6,921 bases of DNA from SAR202 cluster bacterium (lineage in GTDB: Bacteria > Chloroflexota > Dehalococcoidia > UBA3495). The translations under genes were made by a program, and so were the position numbers. Location: positions 1 through 6,921 of the forward strand of contig VFFT01000120.1 in NCBI GenBank assembly GCA_009392775.1, given 5' to 3'. Positions 6,010 to 6,921 of this stretch are shown one piece after another. The stretch's first letter is position 1, and every line of letters begins with the position of its first letter. The notes beneath the pieces were generated by a model that was not told where the DNA came from, made no database searches, and saw only the letters and a list, made by a program, of their open reading frames with translations.

Positions 6010-6921
6010 CTAAGAATATTTGCCTGATATTTGGGGAGTGGTCCCCTCCAAGCCATTATTTGCCCTGTCTAGCCTAGTTTCCCTTAACCAAGTACGCTTC
6101 AGATCGTCTTTTACGCCTAGGTGTAATATTCCCAGGCCATCTATCTCCATCTCCACTTTATCCCCATCCATGAGAGCACTCAAACCGCGATGATTAGTAC
6201 CAGTAGCAACAATATCACCGGGTTCCAGTGTGTGGATTGAAGTTACCCATTCAATGATCCTCGGAATCTTATGCGCCATATCATCAGAATTAAAATTTTG
6301 CTTGAGCTCGCCATTCACCCACAATTTTATTGGCAAAGACTGAGGGTCTGAAATTTCATCCGCAGTAACTATCCAAGGTCCCATAGGAGCAAAAGTATCA
6401 CGTGATTTCATCTGGTAGAACGTGTTACCTGGCGGCAATAAACCCCTCGCAGAGACATCTATAAAATTGAGATATCCAAAAATATAATCGTATGCATCTT
6501 CTTGCTTTACCTGCGTTGCTCTCTTGCCAATTACAAGAGCTAATTCTGCTTCGTGCTCAAATATGCTGGCGGGAACATCCGGTATAACTATAGTGTCGTT
6601 ATCGCCGATTACTGAATTGGACGATTTATGAAAAGCGTTTATAGGTGCCGGCTCGTCTCTCGTCCCATCTTCCATGTAATTTACCGCCATAGCTACAATA
6701 TTGTTTGGTCTTGGGTGAGGCGGTCTGATAGAGACTTCTGATAATGGAACCCCCGATCCCTTGGAGGCTTCTTCCAATTTAGTTTTGTACTGTGGGAATT
6801 GCTCTATTAACCCATTTAGCTGATCGGATGGAGACAAATGGGGGATATCTCCCACGACCTCAGTCACATCCACAATATTGCTTCCTACTACTATTCCCAT
6901 CCTATAATCATTGAAAAAAGC
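6010..6921 (-). CDS. Fumarylacetoacetate hydrolase (FAH) family protein, 5'-partial
   Basis: FAH-fold enzymes cleave C-C bonds, isomerise or decarboxylate 2-oxo acids and aromatic-ring fission products with a divalent metal. Counting from the ATG at 6900-6898, the protein shows PRPNNIVAMAVNYMEDG (63-79), the metal-ligand segment FEHEAELALVIGK (114-126; Glu117, Glu119), FIDVSARG (146-153; Asp148), KSRDTFAPMGPWIVT (165-179), and GDIVATGTNHRGLS (228-241) with a KRTWLRETR tail (268-276). The frame stays open from that ATG to the window edge and reads AFFNDYR before Met-Gly. FAH proteins normally have about ten residues before the equivalent of RMGIVVGSNIVDV, so the true start is probably beyond the edge and this ATG is internal. 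The gene converges on prmC with 15 bases between the stops and is unrelated to the quinone operon by strand. The substrate cannot be told. Confidence 0.88.
   Translation of the reverse strand, partial: AFFNDYRMGIVVGSNIVDVTEVVGDIPHLSPSDQLNGLIEQFPQYKTKLEEASKGSGVPLSEVSIRPPHPRPNNIVAMAVNYMEDGTRDEPAPINAFHKSSNSVIGDNDTIVIPDVPASIFEHEAELALVIGKRATQVKQEDAYDYIFGYLNFIDVSARGLLPPGNTFYQMKSRDTFAPMGPWIVTADEISDPQSLPIKLWVNGELKQNFNSDDMAHKIPRIIEWVTSIHTLEPGDIVATGTNHRGLSALMDGDKVEMEIDGLGILHLGVKDDLKRTWLRETRLDRANNGLEGTTPQISGKYS

Noticed and set aside
6034..6047. GGGGA..TCCCC hairpin just after the prmC stop as a prmC terminator
   Set aside because: The stem is only 5 bp, lies inside the FAH coding region and is not followed by a T-run on the plus strand.

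Overview
The window is a compact, ordinary-looking stretch of bacterial chromosome. Base composition is moderately AT-rich (by eye, not counted). It holds seven protein-coding genes, no RNA genes and no mobile elements. The flavour of several proteins suggests a Chloroflexota-type bacterium, possibly Dehalococcoidia or SAR202-like: the release factor has a GHGGQ..NKVATAV loop and the fumarylacetoacetase-family protein has an ATGTNHRGLS motif. This placement is inference from remembered family features and is not proven here.

Layout. Positions 1-54 are a perfect palindrome flanked by A and T tracts, best read as a bidirectional intrinsic terminator closing off whatever lies to the left. A roughly 120-base leader (55-176) follows, with no gene, three TGCAC repeats and only weak promoter-like sequence. 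Then comes a tight plus-strand block of four quinone genes: a UbiD-family decarboxylase (177-1634), a UbiA-family prenyltransferase overlapping it by 14 bases (1621-2514), the flavin prenyltransferase UbiX (2554-3147) and the UbiE/MenG C-methyltransferase (3208-3924, TTG start). After a 116-base gap come release factor 1 (prfA, 4041-5120) and, 7 bases later, its glutamine methyltransferase prmC (5128-5994). A minus-strand FAH-family gene (6010 to the right edge) converges on prmC with only 15 bases between the two stops.

How the genes work together. The four quinone genes form a complete late-stage module. UbiA attaches the polyprenyl tail to an aromatic acid. UbiX makes prenylated FMN, which is the cofactor UbiD needs to remove the carboxylate. 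UbiE/MenG then C-methylates the ring. From memory, the order UbiD-UbiA-UbiX matches SCO4490-4491-4492 of Streptomyces, tied to the end of the futalosine menaquinone pathway, so menaquinone is the more likely product. The early-pathway genes are not in view. RF1 and PrmC are a classic enzyme-substrate pair: PrmC methylates the Gln of the RF1 GGQ motif.

I see no new multi-gene system. The best second-look points are residue-level: Asn for Asp in the first catalytic motif of UbiA, NLPY for NPPY in PrmC next to an RF1 with GHGGQ, the long perfect palindrome at the left edge, and generally poor ribosome binding sites that may point to leaderless or SD-independent initiation.
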